NCBI GenBank assembly: GCA_026706075.1
Contig: JAPOZM010000067.1
Location: forward strand, 1-49,410
Direction: 5' to 3'
Source of the DNA: Gemmatimonadaceae bacterium
GTDB lineage: Bacteria > Latescibacterota > UBA2968 > UBA8231
Length of the DNA: 49,410 bases
In this document: piece by piece, positions 7,817 to 16,172 of the stretch
Layout: every line of letters begins with the position of its first letter
Numbering within the stretch: the first letter of the stretch is position 1
Translations under genes and position numbers: made by a program
The notes under the pieces: model-generated
Database searches by the model: none
Seen by the model: only the letters and a program-made list of their open reading frames with translations
What the model was told of the DNA's origin: nothing

Positions 7817-9964
7817 ATGGCCGTCAAGCTCCGTCAGGCGCTCGGGTCCGCCGTTCTGGCCGGGCTCCTGCTGCTGCCCTTCGCCGCCCGGCTCTACAGA
7901 GAGAGCCCCCCACCTTCGCCGCCGCCGCCACCACCACTTCCGGCTCTGACGGCGCCCTCCGAGGTGGTGGTCCTCATCCGCCGCCACCGCTACGAGGAAG
8001 CCTACGCCTCCCTTCGCAGGTCCGGCCCCCCGGCGGACCCGGCCCCCGCCACCCTCTACCAGTTCCGCCTGGCCGTGTGCGAGCGCGCCCTGGGGTTGGC
8101 CGACAGCGCCCATGCGCGCCTGCTGCGTCTCGAGGGCCGGCGCCCCGAGATCGAGGCCTACCGCCGTCTGTGGCTGGCCCACACCCTGCAGTCGCTGGAC
8201 CGGCGGGAGGAGGCGATCGCAGGCTATGAGGCGCTGCTCGTGAAGGGCGGCAACGAGGCCGTGGCCGACTCCGCCCGTCTCTACCTGGCCCGGCTCTTCG
8301 TAGCCGGCGGGGACCACCGCAGGGCCCTCGCCCTCTACCGCGCCCAGCGCGCCGCCACGGGTCCCAGCGCGCCGCTCCTGCACAGCATCGCCGAGGGGCT
8401 GAAGCGCAGCGGCGACGAGGCGGGGCACCGCGAGACCTTGATGGAGCTGATGGAGCGCTACGCCGCCAGCCGCATGGCACTCCGGGTGGCCGCGCGCTTT
8501 CGGCCGCGCACCATCGACGAGCGTTACACCCGGGCCCAGGTCTACGCCCGCCACGGGGACGACCGAGCCATCTCCGACCTGCAGCAGGTGGTCCGCAACG
8601 CCCCGGGCCACGACCTGGCCCCCCACGCCGCCTACGCCCTCGGCCGCGCCCTGGGGCGCTCCGGACAGTTCGACCGCGCCCGGGCGACCTACAGGCGCCT
8701 GTACGACGACCACGGCTGGGCCCCCGCCCTCTACCGGATCGCCGGACTCGACGTCCGCGCCGGGCGCGACCCGGAGGCGATCGAGGCCTACGTGGACCTC
8801 TCGCGGAAGCACCCGCGCCACACCCTCGCCGACGACGCCCTGTGGCAGGCCGCCAAGGCCGCCGAGCGCACGGGCCGGTTCGAGCGCGCCGGCAGCATCC
8901 ACGCCGAGTTGGCCAGGCGGTTCCCGTCGAGCGAGCACGCCGAGGACGCCTCCTGGGGGGCCGGGTTCAGCCTCTACTGCCGGGAGCGGTTCGAGGAGGC
9001 CGCCGCCGGGTTCGCCGAGCTGAGCCGCCAGGCCCGCCAGCCGCACCTCGTCGACCAGAGCCTCTACTGGGCCGGCAAGAGCGCCTGGCGCCTGGGGCGG
9101 GAGGAAGAGGCCGGCGGCCACTTCACCGATGCGGCCCTCGGCTTTCCGCGCTCGTACTACTCGGCGCGCGCCGTGAGCCTCGGCTACGGCGAGGCCCGCC
9201 TGCCGGCCCCGGTCCTGGTGTCGAAGGCGCCGGCCCGGGGCGTTCTGCGGGAGGTCGATCACCTGCGGCGGGCCCTGTCCCTCGGCGAGCTGGGCCTGGC
9301 CTCCACCGCCGAGCGCGAGCTGCGGCTGGCGGAGCGGGCCAACGAGGGAGAGAGGGGGGCCCTGCGGGTCCTGCGCGAGGCCTACGAGTCGCTGGGGCTG
9401 CACACGCGCGCCATGCAGCTGACGGCGCGGATCGGCGACGGCGGCGGCAACACCACCCGCCTCTATCCGAGCTACTACTGGGAGGAGGTCGAGGCCGCCT
9501 CGAAGAAGGCCCAGGTCGACCCCTTCCTGGTGCTGTCGGTGATCCGCCAGGAGAGCTTCTTCAACGAGTCCGCCGTCTCCCGGGCCGGCGCCGTGGGCCT
9601 GATGCAGATCATGCCGAAGACGGGTCGCAAGCTCGCCCGCCGCTTCGGCCTGCAGCCGTTCCACCGGCGCCAGCTCTTCGACCCCGGACTGTCGATCCAG
9701 CTCGGAACCCGCTACCTGGCCGACCAGATGCGCGCCTTCGAGGACGCCGGCGGCGGCGGGCTCCGGTTCCAGCTCGGGCTGGCCGCCTACAACGCCGGAC
9801 CACACGTGGCCAGGGGCTGGGTGGAGCGCTTCCCCCTCGAGGACGAGGACGTCTTCGTGGAGCGCATCCCCTACCGCGAGACCCGGCTCTACGTGAAGAA
9901 GGTCCTCAAGAGCTACACCATCTACAAGGCTCTCCACCGGAGCCGGGACGCCTCCAGGGTATGA
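7817..9964 (+). CDS. Soluble lytic murein transglycosylase with TPR-like repeats
   Basis: 715 residues from the ATG at 7817; a GTG at 7763 is in frame but would place 18 residues before the signal peptide, so the ATG is preferred. The N-terminus is a Sec signal or anchor (about 8-27). Residues ~60-500 are helical TPR/superhelical repeats, as in Slt70. The C-terminal SLT domain has the catalytic glutamate E579 in IRQESFFNES, then GAVGLMQIMPKTG and the AAYNAGPHVARGW motif. It cleaves the MurNAc-GlcNAc bond to a 1,6-anhydro end, in the periplasm. It overlaps the next small gene by ATGA. Confidence 0.9.
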   Translation: MAVKLRQALGSAVLAGLLLLPFAARLYRESPPPSPPPPPPLPALTAPSEVVVLIRRHRYEEAYASLRRSGPPADPAPATLYQFRLAVCERALGLADSAHARLLRLEGRRPEIEAYRRLWLAHTLQSLDRREEAIAGYEALLVKGGNEAVADSARLYLARLFVAGGDHRRALALYRAQRAATGPSAPLLHSIAEGLKRSGDEAGHRETLMELMERYAASRMALRVAARFRPRTIDERYTRAQVYARHGDDRAISDLQQVVRNAPGHDLAPHAAYALGRALGRSGQFDRARATYRRLYDDHGWAPALYRIAGLDVRAGRDPEAIEAYVDLSRKHPRHTLADDALWQAAKAAERTGRFERAGSIHAELARRFPSSEHAEDASWGAGFSLYCRERFEEAAAGFAELSRQARQPHLVDQSLYWAGKSAWRLGREEEAGGHFTDAALGFPRSYYSARAVSLGYGEARLPAPVLVSKAPARGVLREVDHLRRALSLGELGLASTAERELRLAERANEGERGALRVLREAYESLGLHTRAMQLTARIGDGGGNTTRLYPSYYWEEVEAASKKAQVDPFLVLSVIRQESFFNESAVSRAGAVGLMQIMPKTGRKLARRFGLQPFHRRQLFDPGLSIQLGTRYLADQMRAFEDAGGGGLRFQLGLAAYNAGPHVARGWVERFPLEDEDVFVERIPYRETRLYVKKVLKSYTIYKALHRSRDASRV

Positions 9965-10191
9965 TCCCCTCCCCGTCCGATCCGCAGAAGCCCGACCCCG
10001 GCCGCCGGGCCCGCCTCGCCGAGGACATCTTCATCCTCCTCTGCATCCTGAGCCTGTGGCCGGTGATCCTCGGCTGGCGCCACCCGGCCTTCGAGTTCCT
10101 GCTCTACGCCGCCCTGGCGGGGCTGGTCTTCATCCTCGTCCGGCGCGTGCGCCGCTTCACTCAGGCCCGCCGCGAGGCCGACGGCGACTGA
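9961..10191 (+). CDS. Small two-helix membrane protein
   Basis: 76 residues. The ATG overlaps the transglycosylase stop (ATGA), so it is probably translationally coupled. A polar, proline-rich N-terminus precedes two hydrophobic helices (about residues 22-38 and 42-58) and a basic tail. No family was recognised. The coupling suggests an envelope role with the transglycosylase, but that is only context. Confidence 0.6.
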   Translation: MIPSPSDPQKPDPGRRARLAEDIFILLCILSLWPVILGWRHPAFEFLLYAALAGLVFILVRRVRRFTQARREADGD

Positions 10192-10197
10192 CCCCCT

Positions 10198-10833
10198 TCA
10201 GAACCACTCCCCGGCCGCGTAGATCCCCCCCAGGAGCAGGACCACGAAGAGCACGGCCAGCAGGTCGAAGCGGCGGTCGATGAAGTCGCGCACCGGCTCG
10301 CCGTACCTCCACAGCAGCCCGGCCACAAGGAAGAACCGCGCCGACCGGCTCACCAGCGAAGCGCTGACGAAGACCGGGAAGGAGATGTCGAAGGCCCCGG
10401 CCGAGATGGTGATCACCTTGTAGGGCAGGGGCGTGAAGCCGGCGGTGAAGACGACCCAGAAGCCCCAGGTCTCGTACTGGGCCTGGACGCTCTCGAACCT
10501 CTCCACGGTGAAGCCGGGCACCCGGTCGAAGAAGAAGTGGGCCACCTGCGAGAAATCGCCCGGGGCCGACCACCACAGCCAGTGGCCGACGCCGTACCCG
10601 GCGGCGCCCCCGAGGACGGAGGCGGACGAGGCGATGAGGGCGAAGCGCCAGGCCTGCCTCCGGGCGCCCAGGACCATGGCGATGAGGAAGGGGTCGGGGG
10701 GGATGGGAAAGACCGAGGACTCCAGGAAGGCCCAGAGGAACAGGACGAGGCCGGCGTAGGGCGTCCCGGACCAGCCCAGCAGGCCGTCGTAGAGGCGCCG
10801 GAGAGCCCACCGCTTCGAGCCCCGCTCAGCCAC
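10198..10833 (-). CDS. YqaA/DedA-family (VTT-domain) membrane protein
   Basis: 211 residues from a GTG at 10833, which lies 8 bases inside the end of mutY. The sequence is largely hydrophobic with the early FLESSVFPIPPDPFLI motif and the later FTPLPYKVITISAGAF motif typical of the YqaA branch of VTT/SNARE-associated proteins. Four to five membrane helices can be drawn. VTT proteins are implicated in lipid flipping and membrane homeostasis; the YqaA branch is less well characterised. A longer frame upstream exists only inside mutY. It is the last gene of a minus-strand run beginning at 17438. Confidence 0.85.
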   Translation of the reverse strand: MAERGSKRWALRRLYDGLLGWSGTPYAGLVLFLWAFLESSVFPIPPDPFLIAMVLGARRQAWRFALIASSASVLGGAAGYGVGHWLWWSAPGDFSQVAHFFFDRVPGFTVERFESVQAQYETWGFWVVFTAGFTPLPYKVITISAGAFDISFPVFVSASLVSRSARFFLVAGLLWRYGEPVRDFIDRRFDLLAVLFVVLLLGGIYAAGEWF

Positions 10834-11965
10834 CGAGCCAGCCTTCCGTGCGGAAGTGCCCGCGGCGGCGGCCCTCCCACCCGAGGCGGGCGATGACCTT
10901 GCGGTCGGCCTTTGGCATGGCGTAGCCGTCCAGACCGCCCGGCGAGACCCAGGCCCAGTCGGCGCAGCCGAGGGCGCGGACACGGCCGCCGAGGCAGCGG
11001 GCGGCGAAGGCGTGGAGCCGGATCGACCGGTGAGAGTAGTCGTGATCGACGACCGCCAGGGGGCGCTCCACCTCGATGTCGACGGCCAGCTCCTCCCGGA
11101 CCTCCCGCCTCAGGCAGGCGCGCAGGCTCTCCCCCGGCTCCTGCTTGCCGCCGGGGAACTCCCACATCCCCGCCAGCATGCCTCCGGGCGGGCGCTGCGC
11201 CAGCAGCAGGCGGTTCCCCCGGCGGATCAGCCCCGCCGCCACCTCCAGGTGGGGCCGCGGCCGGCGCTCCGGCCGCAGCGGCAGCGCCGACGGGTCGTCC
11301 AGCTCGGCGCGGGCGCGGCAGTCTTCGCCCCACGGGCATTCGCCGCAGCGGGGGCTCGTCGGCGTGCAGACGCGGGCCCCCAGCTCCATCAGGGCCTGGT
11401 TGAACTCCCCCGGTCGGGACCTCGGCATGAGGGCCTCGCCGGCGGCGATGAGCCGGGCCCGCACCGAGGCGCGCGCCGGGTCGTCCTCGACCCGCAGGAG
11501 CCGGCAGAGGAGGCGCGTCACGTTGCCGTCGAGGACGGGATGGGGCCGGTCGAAGGCGATGGAGCTGACCGCCGCCGCCGTGTAGGGCCCGACGCCGGGC
11601 AGGTCGAGGAGGCCGTCGTAGGTATCGGGCAGCCGGCCCCGGTGCTCGGCGGCGACGGCCCGGGCCGCCCGGTGCAGGTTGCGGGCCCGGGAGTAGTAGC
11701 CCATCCCCTCCCACGCCTTGAGGACCTCGCCCTCGTCGGCGGCGGCCAGGGCCTCCACCGTCGGGAAGCGCTCCAGGAAGCGCTCGTAGTACCCGCGCGC
11801 CGTCTCCACCCGGGTCTGCTGCAGCATCACCTCCGAGACCCATACCGCGTACGGGTCCGCCGTGCGGCGCCACGGCAGGTCCCGGCGGTGACGGCGGTAC
11901 CAGGCCAGCAGCCGCCGCCGCAGGCCGGCGCGCCGGCGGGCGTCGCCGAGGGGATCCCGGGTCAC
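10826..11965 (-). CDS. mutY: A/G-specific adenine glycosylase
   Basis: 379 residues, with a GTG start overlapping the upstream peptidase stop (GTGA). It removes adenine mispaired with 8-oxoguanine. Visible marks are the substrate-binding SEVMLQQTRVETA, the helix-hairpin-helix LPGVGPYTAAAV, the catalytic aspartate in VLDGNVTRL, and the [4Fe-4S] cluster as C-x6-C-x2-C-x5-C (CTPTSPRCGECPWGEDC). The C-terminal ~130 residues form the NUDIX-like 8-oxoG recognition domain, with GMWEFPGGKQEPGES. It is full length for MutY. Placement inside a metabolic run is unusual and may only reflect shared transcription. Confidence 0.95.
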   Translation of the reverse strand: MTRDPLGDARRRAGLRRRLLAWYRRHRRDLPWRRTADPYAVWVSEVMLQQTRVETARGYYERFLERFPTVEALAAADEGEVLKAWEGMGYYSRARNLHRAARAVAAEHRGRLPDTYDGLLDLPGVGPYTAAAVSSIAFDRPHPVLDGNVTRLLCRLLRVEDDPARASVRARLIAAGEALMPRSRPGEFNQALMELGARVCTPTSPRCGECPWGEDCRARAELDDPSALPLRPERRPRPHLEVAAGLIRRGNRLLLAQRPPGGMLAGMWEFPGGKQEPGESLRACLRREVREELAVDIEVERPLAVVDHDYSHRSIRLHAFAARCLGGRVRALGCADWAWVSPGGLDGYAMPKADRKVIARLGWEGRRRGHFRTEGWLGG

Positions 11966-12972
11966 CGGTCCGCTCCCAGGCGATCGGCGGGCAGGGGCGG
12001 GGAGCCGTCGAGGGAGGGCTGGCCGCCGGCCGCCACCAGGGCGTTGAGGACCGCCTCCTCGCAGCTCTCGGCGGCGGCGGCGAAGAGCTCCGGCAGCCCG
12101 CTCTCGGCGGTGGCGGAGGCCCTCACCGCGCCCGGACCGGCCGGCGCGTCGTCCCGCAGGGCCGTCGTGGACAGGGCGAGAATGGTGCCGCCGGAGGTGT
12201 TCCCGTCGAGCAGACCGACCCTCACCAGGCCGAAGGAGGCCCGCTGGGCCAGGCGGTCGAGCTGGACCGGCAGCAGGGGGGCGTCGGTGGCCACCACGGC
12301 GGCGAAGGTCCGCCGCCTCTCCGGGCCCAGGGCGGCCAGCCCCAGGCGGGGGCCGACGCGCTCCCCGTCGACGGTCAGGGACCCCGGCTCGCCGCCGTTG
12401 GCGGCCAGCAGAACGCCCACCACGGCGCCGCCGGGCAGCCGCCGCGAGGCGGTGCCGACCCCGGCCCGCGCGCCGAAGGCGGCCAAGCCGCGGCCGACGC
12501 CGGTCTGCCCCTCCGCCGGCGCGTCGCCGGAGGCGGCGGAGAGGGCGGCGGCGACGTGCTCCTCCGTGAGGCCGGCGTGGAGGGACGCCGCCGGGGCCGG
12601 CACGCCGTCCACGGCGATCAGTCCGGGGGGCCAGCCGGCGTCCTCGGGCAGGCCCGCGTCGAGTCCGAAGCCGTAGGCCAGCAGGCCGTCGTAGATCCGT
12701 CCGGCGGCCTGGGGCGGGGCCAGGACCAGCGGCGTGGAGAGGGCGCCGAAGTCCTCGGTCATGGCCAGGCCGCCGATCAGCTCGTCGCCGCCGTCGAGGG
12801 ACCAGCGGCCGGCGAAGTACCGGCGCGGCGCTCCCGTGAACGGGACCAGGGCCGTGACCCCGCTGGCGGCTCCCGGCGCGTCTCCCACGCGCACGCCGGG
12901 CACGTCGGTGACGGCGTTGGCGGCGCCCGGCTCCAGGCGGCCGACGGCGAGGCCGTGGTCGCGCAGCCTCAT
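11962..12972 (-). CDS. P1 family (S58, DmpA-like) peptidase with Thr at the nucleophile position
   Basis: 336 residues; the ATG overlaps the upstream paralogue by ATGA. It shares the order of conserved blocks with that paralogue: AANAVTDVPGVRVG near the start, IYDGLLAYG, GVGTASRR, VVATDAPLLPVQL and CEEAVLNAL near the end. DmpA/BapA enzymes self-cleave before an N-terminal nucleophile serine and act as aminopeptidases, amidases or esterases. Aligning the VVATDAPL block places T222 (RRTFAAVV) where the paralogue has S293. Thr is the nucleophile in the structurally related ornithine acetyltransferases, so activity is possible. No signal peptide is seen, so it is probably cytoplasmic. Confidence 0.85.
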   Translation of the reverse strand: MRLRDHGLAVGRLEPGAANAVTDVPGVRVGDAPGAASGVTALVPFTGAPRRYFAGRWSLDGGDELIGGLAMTEDFGALSTPLVLAPPQAAGRIYDGLLAYGFGLDAGLPEDAGWPPGLIAVDGVPAPAASLHAGLTEEHVAAALSAASGDAPAEGQTGVGRGLAAFGARAGVGTASRRLPGGAVVGVLLAANGGEPGSLTVDGERVGPRLGLAALGPERRRTFAAVVATDAPLLPVQLDRLAQRASFGLVRVGLLDGNTSGGTILALSTTALRDDAPAGPGAVRASATAESGLPELFAAAAESCEEAVLNALVAAGGQPSLDGSPPLPADRLGADR

Positions 12973-14210
12973 TCCCCGCCGGCCTCCCCGTAGCGCTCCA
13001 TGACCTCGACGAACTCCTCCAGGGGCAGGCCGTGGATGGTGTGCCCGTCGCGGCCGACCATGGTGCCCGCCGCCGTCAGGGAGTTCAGGACCGCCTCCTC
13101 GGCGGCCTCGACGACGCCGGCGAAGAGGCGGCTCATGTGGGAGTAGTGCAGGACCTGGAGCGGGCCAGCCGCCGAGGCGGGATCGTTGCCGGTGGAGAAG
13201 GCGATCACGAGATCGCCGCTGCCGTGGGTGGAGATCCCCCCGGTGCGGGCCATGCCGACGAGGGCCCGCTTGCACAGGCGCCGCAGCTGCACCGGGATCA
13301 GCGGCGCGTCGGTGGCCACCACCATGAGCAGCGAGTTTCCGGGGGAGCCGCCGGGGGCCTCGGGCAATGCCGCGCGCTCCGGGAGGCGGTCCGGCAGCAG
13401 GCGGCCCACGGGAACACCCTTCACCCGCAGCTGGGGCCGGCGACCGAAGTTCGCCTGCACGAGGAGGCCCACCGTGTACTCCCCGCCGTCGGAGCCGACG
13501 GCGATGCGGCGCGAGGCGGTGCCGATGCCGGCCTTGAACTGGAAGGCGCGCATGCCGGTGCCGCCGCCCACCGAGCCCTCGGCCACCGGCCCGCCCGAGG
13601 CCCCGTCCAGGGCCCTGGCCACGTGGCCGGCGCCCAGGTGGCCGCCGGCGGTGTCGTGCAGGAATCCGGCCCAGGTCTCGCCCACCACGGGGTCCGGCCG
13701 GAAGGGGGCCTCGAAGGCGGCCGGGTCCTGGCCCAGTGACCAGCCGACGGCGCCGTCGTAGGCGCGGCCGACGCTGCCGGTGTCGGTGAGCAGGACGGGG
13801 GCGGCCAGGACGCCGGTGCGGCGCACCGGCCCCAGGCCGGTGAGCTCGCCGTTGCCGTTGATCGTCAGGTCGGCGGCGAAGACCGGCCGGCGCCAGGGCA
13901 GCTCCGGGCGCGGCAGGACGGCGGTGACCCCGGTGCGCACGGGACCGCGGCCGACGACGAGGGGGCCGTGTCCCTGGATCAGGGTGACGTGGCCGACGCG
14001 CACCCCCGGCACGTCGGTGATGGCGTTGGCCGCGCCGGTTGGCAGATCGCCGATGACGATGCCGAGGTCGCGCAGCCGCGGGCGGGCCGTGGTGCCCGGG
14101 GCGGCCAGGGGGGAGGCCAGGCCTGGAGAGGCCACGGCCGGCAGGGCCGCGGCGGTCAGACCGAGACCGAGGAACCGCCGCCGGGAGAGGGCCGGCCCGG
14201 AGGGGCTCAC
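12969..14210 (-). CDS. Exported P1 family (S58, DmpA-like) peptidase
   Basis: 413 residues from a GTG at 14210 that overlaps the PhyH stop (GTGA). The N-terminus has a twin-arginine-type signal (LSRRRFLGLGLTAAAL, then an Ala-rich cleavage region near 35), so it is likely exported folded. Conserved blocks include AANAITDVPGVRVGH, INGNGELTG, EGSVGGGTGM, AGIGTASRR and the nucleophile region GNSLLMVVATD, with S293 as the predicted self-cleavage residue. The family hydrolyses N-terminal residues of small peptides, amides or beta-peptides. Its neighbour downstream is a leaderless paralogue, giving an exported and a cytoplasmic copy side by side. Confidence 0.88.
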   Translation of the reverse strand: MSPSGPALSRRRFLGLGLTAAALPAVASPGLASPLAAPGTTARPRLRDLGIVIGDLPTGAANAITDVPGVRVGHVTLIQGHGPLVVGRGPVRTGVTAVLPRPELPWRRPVFAADLTINGNGELTGLGPVRRTGVLAAPVLLTDTGSVGRAYDGAVGWSLGQDPAAFEAPFRPDPVVGETWAGFLHDTAGGHLGAGHVARALDGASGGPVAEGSVGGGTGMRAFQFKAGIGTASRRIAVGSDGGEYTVGLLVQANFGRRPQLRVKGVPVGRLLPDRLPERAALPEAPGGSPGNSLLMVVATDAPLIPVQLRRLCKRALVGMARTGGISTHGSGDLVIAFSTGNDPASAAGPLQVLHYSHMSRLFAGVVEAAEEAVLNSLTAAGTMVGRDGHTIHGLPLEEFVEVMERYGEAGGE

Positions 14211-15070
14211 GCCTGGCGCTGGTCGGCGATCGCCTTGCACTGGCGCAGACCGACCCCGGCCCGGTCCTCCAGCCCCTTCCAGGCGTAGGGGTCCTCGCCG
14301 CAGATCATGACGATGTCGCGGAAGTCGGCCCGGGCCGGGCTCTCGCCCTCGAGCGGGTGCCACGGCAGCCGCGACCAGGCGTTCATGTAATGGTTCACCA
14401 GCACGCGGCGGTAGTCGCCGCTGCGGTTCTTGCGCGAGCGGTGCAGCAGGTAGCCGTTGAAGAATACCGCGTCCCCCGTCTTCGCCTCCACCGGGACCTC
14501 CCCGGAGCCGTCGAAGCCGTACGACTCGGGGGCGCTGTCGAACTCCTCGGGATCGTCGTGGGGGCGCTGGTCGTAGAGGGCCCACTGGTGCGAGCCGGGG
14601 AGCACCCACATGCAGCCGTTCTCGAGGGTGGCGTCGTCGAGGGCGATCCAGCCCCCGGTCAGCGAGCGGTCGCGGGTGGGGATGAAGATCTCGTCCTGGT
14701 GCCAGGCCTGCCCCTGGAAGCCGGGCGGCTTGACGAAGAGCATCGACTGCATGCACTTCACGTCCGGCCCGATGAGGCGCGACAGGACCCGGGCGAGGCC
14801 GGCGTGGCGGACGCCGCGGTCGAGCATCACCGGGGAGACCTTGTGGGGCTGGTGGATGCACAGGAACCGGCGCAGCACCTCGTCGTCGGTCAGCCCCGCC
14901 GGCATCGGCTCCAGGCTCGGGTGGGGGTACTCGCCGCGGCAGACGCGCAGGGCGTCGGCGCGCAGCACCTCCACCTCCTCGGGGCTCACCAGCCCCGGCA
15001 CCACGAGGTAGCCCTGCTCGCGGTAGGACTGCACGTCGGCGTCGGTCACCTGTCCGTTTTTCATCTCCAT
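14207..15070 (-). CDS. Phytanoyl-CoA dioxygenase (PhyH) family oxygenase
   Basis: 287 residues. PhyH proteins are Fe(II)/2-oxoglutarate oxygenases with a jelly-roll core. The N-terminal YREQGYLVVPGLVSPEEV segment is typical. Metal ligands are H and D in AWHQDEIFI and the distal H in LLHRSRKNRSG, where the following Arg can hold 2-oxoglutarate. The block LENGCMWVLPGSHQ is also diagnostic. The start is ATG at 15070 (MEM) or possibly the second Met. It lies 9 bases after an IDH/IMDH-type dehydrogenase and overlaps a P1 peptidase. Substrate unknown; bacterial PhyH proteins hydroxylate diverse small molecules. Confidence 0.88.
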   Translation of the reverse strand: MEMKNGQVTDADVQSYREQGYLVVPGLVSPEEVEVLRADALRVCRGEYPHPSLEPMPAGLTDDEVLRRFLCIHQPHKVSPVMLDRGVRHAGLARVLSRLIGPDVKCMQSMLFVKPPGFQGQAWHQDEIFIPTRDRSLTGGWIALDDATLENGCMWVLPGSHQWALYDQRPHDDPEEFDSAPESYGFDGSGEVPVEAKTGDAVFFNGYLLHRSRKNRSGDYRRVLVNHYMNAWSRLPWHPLEGESPARADFRDIVMICGEDPYAWKGLEDRAGVGLRQCKAIADQRQA

Positions 15071-15079
15071 CGCCCTCCT

Positions 15080-16171
15080 TCAGGTCTCCACGGCCCGCGC
15101 CACGGCCTTCCCCAGCTCGGCCGTGGTCATGGCGCCGCCGATGTCGGGTGTGCCCGTCCCCTCCTCGGACAGCACCTCGGCCACTGCGGCGTCGATGCGG
15201 GCGGCGGCGGACCGGGCCTCCTCGTCGTCGTGGCGGTCCCCCAGCCAGCGCAGCATCATCGCCGCCGAGAGGATGGCGGCCACCGGGTTGGCGATCCCCT
15301 GGCCGGCGATGTCGGGCGCCGTGCCGTGGGAGGGCTGGAAGACGGCGGCCTCCTCGCCGATGTCGCCGGAGGGAGCCATGCCGAGACCGCCGACGAGGCC
15401 GGCCCCCAGGTCGGAGAGAATGTCGCCGTACATGTTCTCGGTGACCATCACGTCCCAGCTCTGCGGCTGGCGCACGAGGTAGAGGGCCATGGCGTCCACG
15501 TAGGCGTGGCCGGCGTCGACGTCGAATCCGGCGGCCACCTCGTCGAAGACCTGGCGGAAGAACGCCATGGAGCGGAAGACGTTCGCCTTGTCCACCAAGG
15601 TCACCTGCGCAGACCGCTCCCCTCTCCGCCCCTCCAGCCTCTCGGCGCGCCGCTGCAGGGCCAGGCCGAAGGCGTAGCGGGAGATGCGCTCGGAGCCGGT
15701 GCGGGTGATCACCATGGTGTCCACGGCGGTCTCCTCGCGCAGCCGCACGCCGCCGTTCATCGAGGCGAAGAGGCCCTCCACGTTCTCGCGGAGGATGACG
15801 AAGTCGATGTCGCCGGCGCCGTAGCCCTTCAGCGGGCAGTGGTGGCCGGCATGGAGGTAGATGGGCCGCACCCCGGCGTAGAGGTCGAGGAGGATGCGCA
15901 GGTCGATCTGGGGCCGCATCTCGGTGCCGTCGGGCCAGCGCACGTCGGGCAGTCCCATGGCTCCGAGGAGGACGGCGTCGGCCCGCCGGCAGGCCTCCAC
16001 CGTCGACTCCGGCAGGGGGTCCCCCTGGTCCAGGTAGCAGCCGGCGCCGCAGGGATGCTCCGCGTACCTCAGCTCCGGCCCTCCGGCCGCGTCGAGGACG
16101 CGCCGCGCCTCGGCCACGACCTCCGGGGCGATGCCGTCCCCCGGCAGGACGGCGATGTCGTAGGCGGCCAC
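15080..16171 (-). CDS. Isocitrate/isopropylmalate/tartrate-type NAD(P)-dependent decarboxylating dehydrogenase
   Basis: 363 residues with a GTG start one base after the upstream enolase-superfamily stop. Family marks are VLPGDGIAPEVV at the N-terminus, VILRENVEGLF, the catalytic lysine in LVDKANVF, the metal-binding aspartates in VTENMYGDILSD and the nucleotide loop HGTAPDIAGQGIANPVA. Members oxidise and decarboxylate (2R,3S)-2-hydroxy diacids. The usual LeuB signature is not matched (LRILLDLYAGVRP instead) and no leucine genes are nearby, so a catabolic substrate such as tartrate or a sugar-acid derivative is more likely. That last step is inference. Confidence 0.85.
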   Translation of the reverse strand: MAAYDIAVLPGDGIAPEVVAEARRVLDAAGGPELRYAEHPCGAGCYLDQGDPLPESTVEACRRADAVLLGAMGLPDVRWPDGTEMRPQIDLRILLDLYAGVRPIYLHAGHHCPLKGYGAGDIDFVILRENVEGLFASMNGGVRLREETAVDTMVITRTGSERISRYAFGLALQRRAERLEGRRGERSAQVTLVDKANVFRSMAFFRQVFDEVAAGFDVDAGHAYVDAMALYLVRQPQSWDVMVTENMYGDILSDLGAGLVGGLGMAPSGDIGEEAAVFQPSHGTAPDIAGQGIANPVAAILSAAMMLRWLGDRHDDEEARSAAARIDAAVAEVLSEEGTGTPDIGGAMTTAELGKAVARAVET

Positions 16172-16172
16172 C

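Noticed and set aside
7805..9937. Long minus-strand frame opposite the lytic transglycosylase
   Set aside because: Antisense composition shadow of a clearly assigned gene, without domains or a ribosome site.
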